In this document: positions 44,531 to 54,125 of the stretch, in pieces
Layout: each line of letters begins with the position of its first letter
Numbering within the stretch: position 1 is the stretch's first letter
Assembly: GCA_003010405.1 (NCBI GenBank)
Contig: PJLO01000004.1
Location: forward strand, 1 to 64,000
Origin: Acidobacteriota bacterium
GTDB taxonomy: Bacteria; Acidobacteriota; Terriglobia; Terriglobales; Acidobacteriaceae
Direction: 5' to 3'
Length of the DNA stretch: 64,000 nt
The notes under the pieces: generated by a model
What the model was told of the DNA's origin: nothing
Database searches by the model: none
The model's input: the letters and a program-made list of their open reading frames with translations, nothing else
Made by a program: the position numbers and the translations under genes

Positions 44531-46138
44531 TTGAAATCTCCAGGTGAGGACTTGTCGACTCCGCTAAAAGACGCTCCATTTGCGGCATTTGATCCTAAGA
44601 ATTACGTGATCGACCCGAAGATCGTGAAATCGATTTCGATCGATGTCGCGCGTAAATACAAGATCCTGCCTTTGGGACGTGTTGGCTCGTCGCTTCAGGT
44701 CGCCATGGTTGACCCGACGAATTACCGGGCGCTGGATGACCTTAAGTTCATCACAGGACTCAACATCGAGCCTCTCCAAGGCAACGAAGCAGCCATTCTC
44801 GAAGCCATCGAGTACGCATACAATGCGCCGGAACAAGGAGCCGATGGTTCGGACGACTCGTCCGAATCCATGGATGTTTTCGGAGATGATTTTGACGCCG
44901 TCGATGGCGAAGACCTCGACGGAGGCGACGAAGCTTCTCTGGCCGACCTGGAGGCGGCCGCCGAGGACGCGAACATCATCCGCCTCGTCAACGTTGTCCT
45001 CTCGGAAGCCGTAAAGGCCGGAGCCAGCGACGTTCACCTTGAACCTTACGAGAAGGAGTACCGCGTACGTCTGCGTGTGGACGGCCTTTTACGGGAGTTG
45101 ATGAAGCCTCCGCTCAAGCTGCGTGATGCCATGATCTCCCGCATCAAGATTCTCGCCCGCCTCGACATCAGTGAAAAGCGTTTACCTCAGGATGGCCGCA
45201 TCATGATCCGCATGAGGATCAACGGACGCCGCCGCCAGCTGGATTGGCGTGTCAGCACCCTGCCTACGCTCTGGGGCGAAAAGATCGTGCTGCGTTTACT
45301 GGATAAAGACAATCTCCGTCTCGATATGGCCCAGCTTGGCTTTGAACCTGAATCGCTGGAAAAGTTTCAGAAGGCCATCCTCAAGCCCTACGGAATGGTA
45401 CTTGTCACGGGGCCAACCGGTTCTGGCAAAACCAACACTTTATACTCGGCTATCTCGTTGCTCAACAAGCCCGACACCAATATTATGACCGCTGAAGACC
45501 CGGTCGAGTTTCAGTTGGCGGGCGTAAATCAAGTCCAAATGAAGGAGCAGATCGGCCTCAATTTTGCCGCCGCGCTGCGCTCCTTCCTCCGCCAAGACCC
45601 GAACATCATCCTGGTTGGCGAGATCAGAGACTTTGAAACCGCGGAAATTGCCATTAAAGCTGCTCTTACCGGCCACCTCGTACTCAGCACTCTCCACACC
45701 AACGGCGCGCCGGAAACCGTTTCACGACTCATGAACATGGGTATTGAACCCTTCCTGGTTGCCACCTCCATACACATGATTGTGGCCCAGCGCCTCATCC
45801 GGCGTGTCTGTACTGGGTGCGCGCAGCCGATCGAGGTCCCGGTTCCGGTGCTGCTCAAGGCCGGTTTCACCCAGCAGGAGATCCGAACCCTGAAAGTGAT
45901 GAAGGGCCGCGGCTGCGAAAAGTGCAACGGAACCGGCTACAAAGGGCGGACCGCCTTATATGAAGTGATGGAAATTGATGACACTCTGCGCGAGTTGATC
46001 CTCGTAGGTGCCTCATCTCTCGAACTGAAAAAGAAGGCCATTGAGAATGGCATGGTAACTCTTCGCAGAAGCGGCCTTCGCAAGATCATGTTGGGCCAGA
46101 CAACAATGGATGAGGTCTTGCGTGAAACCGTAAACTAA
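44531..46138 (+). CDS. pilB: Type IV pilus extension ATPase PilB
   Basis: The 535-aa hexameric ATPase powers pilus assembly. It has a partial MshEN/GspE N-domain (20-95), an acidic linker (about 101-146), the ATPase core with Walker A GPTGSGKT (294-301), Asp box, Walker B ILVGEIRD and His box (LVLSTLHTNGAPE), and a zinc knuckle (CTGC, then CEKC). The N-terminus is about 60 residues shorter than the common PilB, and an in-frame stop just upstream shows it is not simply a wrong start. TTG 44531 has GAGGTG upstream. It leads pilT, pilC, pilS and pilR. Confidence 0.92.
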   Translation: MKSPGEDLSTPLKDAPFAAFDPKNYVIDPKIVKSISIDVARKYKILPLGRVGSSLQVAMVDPTNYRALDDLKFITGLNIEPLQGNEAAILEAIEYAYNAPEQGADGSDDSSESMDVFGDDFDAVDGEDLDGGDEASLADLEAAAEDANIIRLVNVVLSEAVKAGASDVHLEPYEKEYRVRLRVDGLLRELMKPPLKLRDAMISRIKILARLDISEKRLPQDGRIMIRMRINGRRRQLDWRVSTLPTLWGEKIVLRLLDKDNLRLDMAQLGFEPESLEKFQKAILKPYGMVLVTGPTGSGKTNTLYSAISLLNKPDTNIMTAEDPVEFQLAGVNQVQMKEQIGLNFAAALRSFLRQDPNIILVGEIRDFETAEIAIKAALTGHLVLSTLHTNGAPETVSRLMNMGIEPFLVATSIHMIVAQRLIRRVCTGCAQPIEVPVPVLLKAGFTQQEIRTLKVMKGRGCEKCNGTGYKGRTALYEVMEIDDTLRELILVGASSLELKKKAIENGMVTLRRSGLRKIMLGQTTMDEVLRETVN

Positions 46139-46160
46139 TCCTGCGGTTCAAGACAGGTGG

Positions 46161-46191
46161 CCCAAATTCGCCATTTTTTGGCGAGCATGCG
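46161..46191. repeat. Degenerate hairpin repeat between pilB and pilT
   Basis: CCCAAATTCGCCA (46161-46173) and TGGCGAGCATGCG (46179-46191) keep a perfect inner CGCCA/TGGCG stem with a T5 loop; the outer arms have decayed. GGTGG precedes it. It lies inside the pil operon. Confidence 0.5.
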
Positions 46192-46267
46192 AATAGGGTT
46201 GAAGAACAAGGAAGAAGGGAAGTCCAGCCAAAACAGCACGGCGAACTGGACGACTCGAGGAGCTTGA

Positions 46268-47374
46268 ATGGCTGTAACACTCAGCGATCTGCTGAAGAGG
46301 TTGCTGGAATTGAACGGCAGCGATCTTCACATTACCACAAACTCTTCTCCGCAGGTCCGGGTTCACGGCCATCTGCAGCCGTTGGATATGGCTGCACTCA
46401 ACCCGGCGGACACCAAGCAGCTGGCATACTCGGTGATGACCGATGCCCAGAAGCACCGCTTTGAAGAGGATCTCGAACTCGACTTTTCGTTTGGACTGAA
46501 AGGCTTAGCCCGCTTCCGAGCCAATATATTCAACCAGCGCGGAGCTGTTGCCGCAGTCTTCCGTGTCATTCCATTTGAAATCAAAAGCTTTAATCAACTC
46601 AACCTGCCTCCCGTGGTGTCGAAATTGTGCGACCGCCCGCGCGGCTTGATCCTAGTTACCGGCCCAACCGGCTCCGGCAAGTCCACCACCCTGGCCGCCA
46701 TGCTGGACAAGATCAACTGCGACCGCCATGAACACATCATCACCATCGAGGACCCGATCGAGTTCGTGCATCCGCACAAGAACTGCCTGGTAAACCAGCG
46801 TGAAGTGCACCAGGACACGAAGAGTTTTTCCGGTGCGTTGCGTGCCGCGCTTCGCGAAGACCCCGATGTGGTCCTCATCGGCGAAATGCGCGACCTGGAA
46901 ACCGTCGAGTCCGCCCTGCGTGTAGCGGAAACCGGTCACCTCACTTTTGGAACGCTGCACACTAATTCCGCCGCGTCTACCATCAACCGCATCATTGATG
47001 TTTTTCCCGCTCATCAGCAGCCACAGGTTCGCACCCAGCTATCCCTCGTCCTTGAGGGCGTACTCTGCCAGGCGCTATTGCCCAAGGTTGGAGGTGGCCG
47101 TGCCATGGCCATGGAAATTCTCATCCCCACCCCGGCTATTCGTAACCTGATTCGCGAGGATAAAATTCATCAAATTTATTCCTCAATGCAAACCGGCCAG
47201 GACAAGTACGGAATGCAGACGTTCAATCAGTCGCTGATGACGCTTTACATGCAGAAGGCGATTACCCTGGAGATTGCGCTATTGCGCTCCTCCAATCCAG
47301 ATGAGCTACAGGAGATGATTAACCGCGCGACGGCCAATACCAAGTCGTCGGCCAGTTTTGCGGGGCGCAAGTAA
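46268..47374 (+). CDS. pilT: Type IV pilus retraction ATPase PilT
   Basis: The 368-aa ATPase has an N-terminal PAS-like domain, Walker A GPTGSGKST, Walker B VVLIGEMRDLET, the His box (LTFGTLHTNSAAS) and the PilT-specific AIRNLIRE motif that is needed for retraction. ATG 46268 has GAGGAG upstream. Confidence 0.95.
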   Translation: MAVTLSDLLKRLLELNGSDLHITTNSSPQVRVHGHLQPLDMAALNPADTKQLAYSVMTDAQKHRFEEDLELDFSFGLKGLARFRANIFNQRGAVAAVFRVIPFEIKSFNQLNLPPVVSKLCDRPRGLILVTGPTGSGKSTTLAAMLDKINCDRHEHIITIEDPIEFVHPHKNCLVNQREVHQDTKSFSGALRAALREDPDVVLIGEMRDLETVESALRVAETGHLTFGTLHTNSAASTINRIIDVFPAHQQPQVRTQLSLVLEGVLCQALLPKVGGGRAMAMEILIPTPAIRNLIREDKIHQIYSSMQTGQDKYGMQTFNQSLMTLYMQKAITLEIALLRSSNPDELQEMINRATANTKSSASFAGRK

Positions 47375-47402
47375 TCGGAAGTAGTCGAGCAGAGAGGTCA
47401 CA

Positions 47403-48614
47403 ATGCCGGTTTATACGTGGCAGGGAACCAACGCAACGGGTGAAAAAGTGCAGGGCGAGCGCGCTGCTGAAAACAAGCAGGTCTTGCGCTCCTCATTGGC
47501 GCGGGAGCGCATACAGACAAAGACGATTAAGGAAAAGAGCGAAGGCCGCCGCTTAAACTTTAACATCGGTGGCGGCAAGGTAAAAGCCAAGGAACTGGCT
47601 GTCTTCTTCCGTCAGTTCTCGGTCATGATTGATGCCGGATTGCCGCTTGTGCAGTGTCTCGAAATCCTTGGCAATAATCAGCAGAACGAGACTTTCAAAA
47701 ACTCCCTGCTCGGTGTTCGTACCTCTGTGGAAGGCGGTGCCACTCTCGCCAACGCCTTGCGAGCCTATCCCAAGGTTTTCGACGATCTGATCACGAACAT
47801 GGTTGAGGCTGGCGAAACCGGAGGTATTCTGGACACCATTCTCCAGCGCATCTCCGCTCACGTCGAAAAGGCCGTCAAGATGAAGGCGGCTATTAAGTCC
47901 GCCCTTATCTATCCGGTTTCCGTGATTGTAATTGCCTTGCTCGTGGTGGGCGCATTGCTTAAGTTCGTCGTGCCGATCTTTGCCAATCTTTTTGTCGGTC
48001 TCGGCGTGGAGTTGCCAGCGCCAACCAGGTTCGTGATTGATCTGTCTGCGTTCATCGGACGTTTCTGGTGGCTGATTTTTCTCTCCCTCGGGTTGATTGT
48101 CGTCGCCATCAGGTACATTCGCACCACGCCGGAAGGCCGGTTCCAGACTGACAAAATCATGCTGAGCCTTCCCATCTTCGGCCCCGTTCTGCGTAAAATC
48201 GCGGTTGCTCGCTTCACCCGCACTCTGGGAACCCTGATTTCATCCGGTGTACCGATTCTGGATGGTCTTGAGATTACGGCCCGCACCGCAGGCAATGCCG
48301 TCATTGAGCGCGCCCTCATGCACGTGCGCAAGTCCATCGAGGAAGGCCGTACCATCGTTGATCCATTGCGTGAGAGCGGCGTCTTTCCCAACATGGTCAC
48401 TCAGATGATTGGCGTCGGTGAAGCTACAGGCGCCATGGACAGCATGCTCCAGAAGGTCGCCGATTTTTACGAAGATGAAGTCGATGCCGCTACCAAGGAC
48501 CTGCTTGCCCTGATGGAACCCATGCTCATCAGCTTCCTTGGCGTGGCTGTTGGCGGTATCGTCATCTCGCTCTATATGCCATTGTTCTCCATGATTGCCA
48601 AGCTATCGGGCTAG
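47403..48614 (+). CDS. pilC: Type IV pilus inner-membrane platform PilC
   Basis: The 403-aa protein starts MPVYTWQGTNATGEKVQGE and has two T2SSF domains (about 70-195 and 270-395; FFRQFSVMIDAGLPLVQCLE and FTRTLGTLISSGVPILDGLE), each followed by membrane helices. It links the PilB/PilT motors to the pilus. Confidence 0.95.
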   Translation: MPVYTWQGTNATGEKVQGERAAENKQVLRSSLARERIQTKTIKEKSEGRRLNFNIGGGKVKAKELAVFFRQFSVMIDAGLPLVQCLEILGNNQQNETFKNSLLGVRTSVEGGATLANALRAYPKVFDDLITNMVEAGETGGILDTILQRISAHVEKAVKMKAAIKSALIYPVSVIVIALLVVGALLKFVVPIFANLFVGLGVELPAPTRFVIDLSAFIGRFWWLIFLSLGLIVVAIRYIRTTPEGRFQTDKIMLSLPIFGPVLRKIAVARFTRTLGTLISSGVPILDGLEITARTAGNAVIERALMHVRKSIEEGRTIVDPLRESGVFPNMVTQMIGVGEATGAMDSMLQKVADFYEDEVDAATKDLLALMEPMLISFLGVAVGGIVISLYMPLFSMIAKLSG

Positions 48615-48627
48615 GAAGGAAGCAGGC

Positions 48628-50295
48628 ATGGCGTCAGGAAAACATGAACGGATCTGGCTGGAGTGGTTGGTCAAGGTCCGCATAATTATCATCACGATCC
48701 TTCTCGCAATTGAACTTGCGGTCGTCACGCTCACCGCCACCAATGTGAATCGGGGGCTGTTCCTGACAGTCATTCTGCTCTGGTACGCCGCCGCTGCAGC
48801 GTACCTCTTCCAGTTCACCTACGGTAAGGGCGACTGGCGCTTCCAGTCCAAAGTACAGCTAGTCCTGGACCTGTGTTTCACTACCGCGGTCATCTACGTT
48901 GCCGGCGGTCTCGATACCTTATTCGTCTTTCTCTACCCAATCCTCATCATCGTAGCCAGTACCCTGCTATCGGAAGCCTGGGCTTACCTGACTGCGGCTC
49001 TGTCCTTTATTCTGCTTGGCGGCATTCTTGAGCTCTCGTATTTCGGGCTGATTCACTCCTACTCCACCAGCCGCCCTGACCTCAAATCGATGCAGGCCGT
49101 GATCTTCCTCTATTTGTTTGCCTTTGCGGCCATCGCCTATCTGGCAAACAAGCTCGCCAGCCGATTGCGTCAGGCCGAGGTTGAACTGAAGGACAAGAGT
49201 TTTGAGCTGGAGAACCTCCAGGTTCTGCATGAGTGCATTGTGCAGTCCACCTCCAGTGGCCTCATCATCACCGCGCTGGACGGCGTCATCAAATTAGTTA
49301 ATCCCGCGGCACAGTTATTGCTGGGACGTAGTGAGGCGGATTTCGATAGCCTCAACGTGCAGGATCTCTTCTTCGACGCTCTTTCCGTTCCTAATGCACC
49401 GCGCAATGAGGTACGGGCTCAAACTCCCAGCGGCGCAAGAAAGATGTTTGGCGTAGGTTGCAGCTCCCTGCTCGGTACCGGCGGAACCGCTGTAGGCTAC
49501 ATTTACACCTTCACTGATCTTACGGAAATTCGCCGTTTGGAGCGGGAACTCCGTCTCCGCGACCGTCTTGCCGCCGTCGGACGCCTCGCTTCCGGTATCG
49601 CCCATGAAATCCGGAATCCGCTTTCTTCCATTGCCGGTTCCGTCAAGATGCTCTCCGGCATCGCCGCTCTTACGGAAGATCAGCGCGCCCTGCTCGATAT
49701 TGTCACCCGCGAGTCCGAGCGCCTAAACGCAATCATCTCGGACTTCCTTACCTACTCGAGAGATCGCAAGATTGAGCTTACGAGAGTGAATCTCTGTCAG
49801 CTTCTCGCCGACACCTTGACCTTGCTTGAGAACCGCGATTCCAACATCAACATCGAACGCGCCTGCTCCGATCCCACGGCCATGACCGAAGGCGATGGCG
49901 ACAAGCTCAAGCAGGTCTTCTGGAATCTCAGCAGCAACGCCCTTCGAGCCATGCCCAACGGCGGAACTCTAAGCGTCTTGCTCGACTCGTTTGAGGGCAA
50001 CTGGCGCATTCGGTTTAGGGATTCCGGCGAGGGTATCCCGCCTCATCTCATTGAAAAGATCTTTGAACCCTTCCAGTCTGGATTTGAAGGCGGAACCGGC
50101 CTCGGCCTCGCCATCGTCTATCGGATCATTCAGGATCACAATGCGAGCATCTCCGTGCGCTCCGAGCCCGGACAGGGAACAGAATTCACGTTGCTCTTTC
50201 GCCAGCTCGCGCCTGAGCAACTTGACCCTTCGATTGAATTGAATTCGCAAGCTTCCAAATCCAAGAGCCTCGGCCACAGCGCGGAAAGCAGGTAG
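48628..50295 (+). CDS. pilS: Sensor histidine kinase PilS
   Basis: The 555-aa kinase has six membrane helices in the first 190 residues, a short coiled coil, a PAS domain (about 200-310), the phospho-acceptor box GIAHEIRNPLSSIAGSVKML and a HATPase domain (FWNLSSNALRAMPNGG, GTGLGLAIVYRI). PilS senses pilin levels in the membrane and phosphorylates PilR. ATG 48628 has GAAGGAAG upstream. It is followed by pilR at 2 bp. Confidence 0.92.
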   Translation: MASGKHERIWLEWLVKVRIIIITILLAIELAVVTLTATNVNRGLFLTVILLWYAAAAAYLFQFTYGKGDWRFQSKVQLVLDLCFTTAVIYVAGGLDTLFVFLYPILIIVASTLLSEAWAYLTAALSFILLGGILELSYFGLIHSYSTSRPDLKSMQAVIFLYLFAFAAIAYLANKLASRLRQAEVELKDKSFELENLQVLHECIVQSTSSGLIITALDGVIKLVNPAAQLLLGRSEADFDSLNVQDLFFDALSVPNAPRNEVRAQTPSGARKMFGVGCSSLLGTGGTAVGYIYTFTDLTEIRRLERELRLRDRLAAVGRLASGIAHEIRNPLSSIAGSVKMLSGIAALTEDQRALLDIVTRESERLNAIISDFLTYSRDRKIELTRVNLCQLLADTLTLLENRDSNINIERACSDPTAMTEGDGDKLKQVFWNLSSNALRAMPNGGTLSVLLDSFEGNWRIRFRDSGEGIPPHLIEKIFEPFQSGFEGGTGLGLAIVYRIIQDHNASISVRSEPGQGTEFTLLFRQLAPEQLDPSIELNSQASKSKSLGHSAESR

Positions 50296-50297
50296 TC

Positions 50298-51674
50298 ATG
50301 GGACACATCCTCGTCTGTGATGACGAACGGTCCATTTGCCAGATGTTACAGATTGCGTTCCAGAATCAGGGACACCGCGTGGAAACGGTGACCTCCGGCG
50401 ATCAAGCTTGCCACAAGATTGACTCCACTCTTTACGATGTCGTGGTTACAGATGTACGTATGCCGCGCGTCACCGGCATGGAAGTACTCCAGCACTCGCG
50501 CCGCGTTTCTCCGGATACGATGGTTATCGTCATCACCGCCGTTGACGACACCGAAGTACCAATCAAAGCTCTGAACGCCGGAGCCTTTTACTACATCCGC
50601 AAAGGTCCGAAACTTCTTGAAGATGTTTTGAGCGCCACTGCTTTGGCCATGGACCGCGTCCAGCTCCGCCAGCAGAATGCCGTTCTCAAGCGTGACGCCG
50701 CGCAGCACAACTCGCTCGAAAACCTGATCGGCGAGAGCGAAGCCATGAACAAGCTCAAGCAAACGATCCGCACCATCGCCGCCGCCAACAGCACCGTCAT
50801 CATCAGCGGCGAGAGCGGCACGGGCAAGGAACTTGTAGCCCGCGCCATCCACGCCTGCTCTCCGCGCTCCAGCGAACCCTTCGTGAGCGTGAACTGCGGC
50901 GCATTTCCGGAAACTCTTCTGGAAAGCGAACTCTTCGGCTATGTCAAAGGAGCTTTCACTGGTGCCACGGCCAACAAGCGCGGACTCTTCGAACTCGCCA
51001 GCGGCGGTACTATTTTTCTTGATGAAATCGGCGAAACCACTCTATCCATGCAGGTCAAACTCCTTCGCGTCTTGCAGGAGCGCTGCATCCGTCCTGTCGG
51101 CGGAGGCCAGGAAAGCCCGGTCGACGTGCGCGTCATCGCCGCTACCAACAGGAATCTTCTCCAGCAGGTGCAGGACGGCCATTTCCGCGAAGACCTTTAT
51201 TACCGCCTCAGCGTGATTCCCATAGAGGTTCCTCCTCTGCGCGATCGGGGCGAAGACGTAATCCTGCTCGCCAATCATTTTCTTAAGAAGTTTGCCGTAC
51301 AGATGGGCAAGAATATCGTGCGCCTTTCTCCGGAGAGCCTCAACATCATGAAAGGCTATGATTGGCCCGGCAACGTCCGTGTTCTGGAAAACACCATAGA
51401 ACGTGCCGTCGCCATGTCCACGGAAGAGGAACTGCGCGTCGAACTTACCAACTCCAGCGTCAATACCATCCCTGCGGCTACTGCCAACGGAGCCTTCGGC
51501 GTGGTTCTTCCCCCGGAGGGACTGGATCTTGAGCGTTACATCGCCGACGTAGAAAAAAGCCTTCTGCAGTCAGCCCTGCGCCGCTGCAACGGAGTGCAGA
51601 CCCGCGCCGCTGAAATCCTTAAACTCAGCTACCGCAGCTTCCGCCACATGATGAAAAAATATGATCTCTCATAA
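50298..51674 (+). CDS. pilR: Sigma-54 response regulator PilR
   Basis: The 458-aa protein has a receiver domain (VCDDERSICQML, phospho-Asp in VVVTDVRMPRVTG), AAA+ domain with SGESGTGKELVARAIH, an intact GAFTGA loop (YVKGAFTGATANK), GGTIFLDEIGE, and a C-terminal HTH (GVQTRAAEILKLSYRSFRHM). It should activate a sigma-54 pilin promoter, but no pilA gene lies in the window; an IS element sits just downstream. Confidence 0.94.
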   Translation: MGHILVCDDERSICQMLQIAFQNQGHRVETVTSGDQACHKIDSTLYDVVVTDVRMPRVTGMEVLQHSRRVSPDTMVIVITAVDDTEVPIKALNAGAFYYIRKGPKLLEDVLSATALAMDRVQLRQQNAVLKRDAAQHNSLENLIGESEAMNKLKQTIRTIAAANSTVIISGESGTGKELVARAIHACSPRSSEPFVSVNCGAFPETLLESELFGYVKGAFTGATANKRGLFELASGGTIFLDEIGETTLSMQVKLLRVLQERCIRPVGGGQESPVDVRVIAATNRNLLQQVQDGHFREDLYYRLSVIPIEVPPLRDRGEDVILLANHFLKKFAVQMGKNIVRLSPESLNIMKGYDWPGNVRVLENTIERAVAMSTEEELRVELTNSSVNTIPAATANGAFGVVLPPEGLDLERYIADVEKSLLQSALRRCNGVQTRAAEILKLSYRSFRHMMKKYDLS

Positions 51675-51754
51675 TCATTGAGAACGTGGAAACTGGCTCA
51701 CACCTTCTTCGGGTTGGTGTGGAAATGGCTTCGGCTAGACCGGTTTGCATGAAG

Positions 51755-52237
51755 CTATATTCCATAGCCGCAGTGCTTGAACCAGGCTGCGGCGTTGTCG
51801 GGGGTGATGGTGGCCAGAGCCAGAGCGGCCGCTTGTTCGAGAGCTTCCAGCAGACGGGGCTTGGCGGAGCGGAGCAACTGTTTGATCTTTGACCACGCCT
51901 TTTCAATTGGGTTGTAGTCCGGCGAGTAAGGCGGAAGGTAGAGCAGTTGTGCGCCTCGGGCCTCGATCAACTCGCGCACGCCTGCAACTTTGTGGGCGCT
52001 CAAATTATCCATCACCACGACGTGTCCCGTTTGCAGCCTGGGGCACAAGACGTGCTCCACATAGGCCAGGAAAACATCGGCATCGGTCGGTGACTCGATG
52101 GTCATGCTGGCCAGCATGCCTTGCCAACTGATCGCGCCGATCAGGGTCAAGGTCCGCCAGTGCCCAGCCGGAGTGGCATCGACGACCCGCTCGCCGCGCA
52201 AGGCGCGCCCATAACGGCGAGTCATCTCTGTGGTCAC
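51755..52237 (-). CDS. IS630 transposase, catalytic frame (3' part)
   Basis: The frame holds the second Asp ([11 protein letters not shown]) and the Glu (NPIEKAW) of the DDE site. The given start is an internal GTG; the open frame actually continues upstream to the A8 run and includes LVFLDESG, so the protein is probably made only as a fusion with the N-terminal frame. Confidence 0.7.
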   Translation of the reverse strand: MTTEMTRRYGRALRGERVVDATPAGHWRTLTLIGAISWQGMLASMTIESPTDADVFLAYVEHVLCPRLQTGHVVVMDNLSAHKVAGVRELIEARGAQLLYLPPYSPDYNPIEKAWSKIKQLLRSAKPRLLEALEQAAALALATITPDNAAAWFKHCGYGI

Positions 52238-52334
52238 ACCGCTTTCATCCAGAAAGACCAGTTGGCACGGGTCGATTTGGCTGACCTGCTCCCACCACGC
52301 TTGCCGTTTGCGGCGGCCCTCTTCGCTGTCTTGT

Positions 52335-52706
52335 TCAGCGGCGTGAAGCGTTTTTTTTACGCCGCAGCTGCATGCGGTGCAGAAGCCGGCTCATCTGCGA
52401 GCGGCTGATCTCGATCCGCAGTTCATTCCACAAGACCTGCCGTAACTCGGCCAGCGTCGCATCCGGGTTGGCGCGAACCTGGTCCTGCAACAAACGCTCC
52501 GCCTCCGCCGTCACCCGGCTGACCGGACCATAACGCGGCTGCGGTATGCGCTCCATGACCCCGGTTCGCAGAAGCTGCTGCCGAATCTTCTTCGCATACG
52601 GCAGGCTCACGCCAAATCGCTCGGACAGCTTCCGCAAACTCTCTTCCCCACGCTCGTAGGCAGCAAGAAACTTGCACCGAAGATCATCGGAATACGCTCG
52701 CGCCAT
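52335..52706 (-). CDS. IS630 transposase, N-terminal frame
   Basis: The 123-aa product begins [20 protein letters not shown] and holds the HTH and linker helices that bind the element's ends. It ends with KKNASRR and a stop right after the A8 run, where translation would have to shift +1 to make the full enzyme. Alone it could act as a transposition inhibitor. Confidence 0.75.
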   Translation of the reverse strand: MARAYSDDLRCKFLAAYERGEESLRKLSERFGVSLPYAKKIRQQLLRTGVMERIPQPRYGPVSRVTAEAERLLQDQVRANPDATLAELRQVLWNELRIEISRSQMSRLLHRMQLRRKKNASRR

Positions 52707-52789
52707 CGTTGATGTGTCACGGAAGAACTGCCAGCCTCAGTAGAGTACCTCCCAACATTTTCCAGGCATATACCTTTTAAGGAACCGGT

Positions 52790-54124
52790 CTAATCCTGTT
52801 TCCGTCGCAGGACAGCGGCGAAGAACCCGTCGCACGGGTGAATTCCGGGCAAGGTTCGCAGGAACGGCCCGCGCACCAGCGTCTTCGGATCATTCCAGGC
52901 CAGCTCCCCTGAGCTTTTCAACTCCTCCAGCACGCTCTCGCAGTCCACCAGCGCAAGTGCATTCTCACCTTGTAAAACCTGTTCTACAACGCGCTCACCC
53001 TCTTCGGCTTCCAGCGAGCAGGTGGAGTAAATCAATCTTCCGCCCGGAGCCAGCGCGGCGGTAGCCGAACGCAATATCGATATCTGTAAATCTTGCAGTC
53101 CTTGCAAATCCTCAGCTTTCAACCGCCACTTGATCTCTGGATTCCCGGCCAGTGTTCCTGTTCCGCTGCACGGCACGTCGGCCAGCACGCGGTCGAACTT
53201 TTCGGAGAACTCCATGGCTGTCACATTGCCGGTCAAAACCTTCACGTTCGTCGCAGCAACCCTCTGTCGTAGCACCTGTGCGCGATGTTCGTGCAATTCG
53301 ACCGCAGTGATTTTCGCGCCCGGATTGCGCGCTGCAATTGCCGAGGTCTTTCCTCCCGGAGCTGCGCAGCAATCCAGTATCCGCTCGCATTTGCCTATTA
53401 GCGCCGCCACCAGTTGTGACGCTTCGTCCTGCACCGCCACACGATGTTCGCGAAAGGGAATGCTGTGCGCGAGGTCGCCCGAGACCAGCTGGCGCGCGCT
53501 CGTAAGCAGTGCGCCGGGTGCGAGCCGTATGCCAGCCCCGGCCAGTTCTTCCTCTGCGTCCGGCGTGCAGAGCCGCAACGCCGGGCACGGCGCATGTTGA
53601 TCCGCCGTACAAATTGCTCGTGCCGCCTCATATCCATACATGTCAATCCAGCGCGCAACGATCCATTCCGGATGCGCGAACTCCGCGGCCAGTCCCGACG
53701 AGTTCTCGGGACTGGTGGTCACGACGGGAGATTTTGCGTTTGCCGAAAGCTTGCGCAGCACTGCATTTGCAAAAGGTGCGGCCGAACGCTTTCCCGAATG
53801 CTTCACCAGTTCCACGCTCTCGTGAACCGCAGCGTGCGCGGGTATGCGTTCTAAATGAGCGAGCTGACATGCGCCCAGTCGCAGCGCAATGCGCACTTCG
53901 ACATCAAGGCGGGAAATCTTTTGTGAAGAGTATTTCGCAATCCGGGCATCAAGCTCCGACTGCCATCGCAGAGTACTCATCACCAACTCGTAGGTAAGTG
54001 CGCGGTCCTCGCGTGAGAGCTGATTCATGCGTGGCGCATTCAGCAGTTCGGACGCGTAGGCCCCGTCGCGCTCCACGCGCAAAAGAATCTCGTAGGCAAA
54101 TGAGCGAGCAGGCGAGACCGCCAT
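52790..54124 (-). CDS. rsmB: 16S rRNA (cytosine-967 C5) methyltransferase
   Basis: The 444-aa protein has a NusB-like RNA-binding N-domain (1-140) and a SAM-dependent methyltransferase domain with CCAAPGGKTS, DVPCSGTGTL and the nucleophile Cys in IYSTCSLEAEE. It modifies 16S rRNA C967. It ends the aroC-def-fmt-rsmB operon, one base after fmt. Confidence 0.95.
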   Translation of the reverse strand: MAVSPARSFAYEILLRVERDGAYASELLNAPRMNQLSREDRALTYELVMSTLRWQSELDARIAKYSSQKISRLDVEVRIALRLGACQLAHLERIPAHAAVHESVELVKHSGKRSAAPFANAVLRKLSANAKSPVVTTSPENSSGLAAEFAHPEWIVARWIDMYGYEAARAICTADQHAPCPALRLCTPDAEEELAGAGIRLAPGALLTSARQLVSGDLAHSIPFREHRVAVQDEASQLVAALIGKCERILDCCAAPGGKTSAIAARNPGAKITAVELHEHRAQVLRQRVAATNVKVLTGNVTAMEFSEKFDRVLADVPCSGTGTLAGNPEIKWRLKAEDLQGLQDLQISILRSATAALAPGGRLIYSTCSLEAEEGERVVEQVLQGENALALVDCESVLEELKSSGELAWNDPKTLVRGPFLRTLPGIHPCDGFFAAVLRRKQD

Positions 54125-54125
54125 C

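Larger units (their letters stand above)
51755..52706 (-). mobile_element. IS630-family insertion element, transposase in two frames
   Basis: Two minus-strand frames make up one transposase. The first (52335-52706, 123 aa) has the helix-turn-helix domain ([20 protein letters not shown]). At an A8 run (52351-52358 on the complementary strand) a +1 shift joins it to the second frame (about 51755-52350), which carries the DDE triad: [18 protein letters not shown] and [12 protein letters not shown]. The fused product would be about 316 aa, normal for IS630. The A8 run may allow programmed frameshifting or reflect an inactivating base. I could not define terminal inverted repeats with confidence, so only the coding span is given. 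Confidence 0.85.

Noticed and set aside
51675..51754. Terminal inverted repeats of the IS630 element
   Set aside because: Sequence here and at 52707-52780 shows only weak similarity when inverted; ends cannot be set without other copies.
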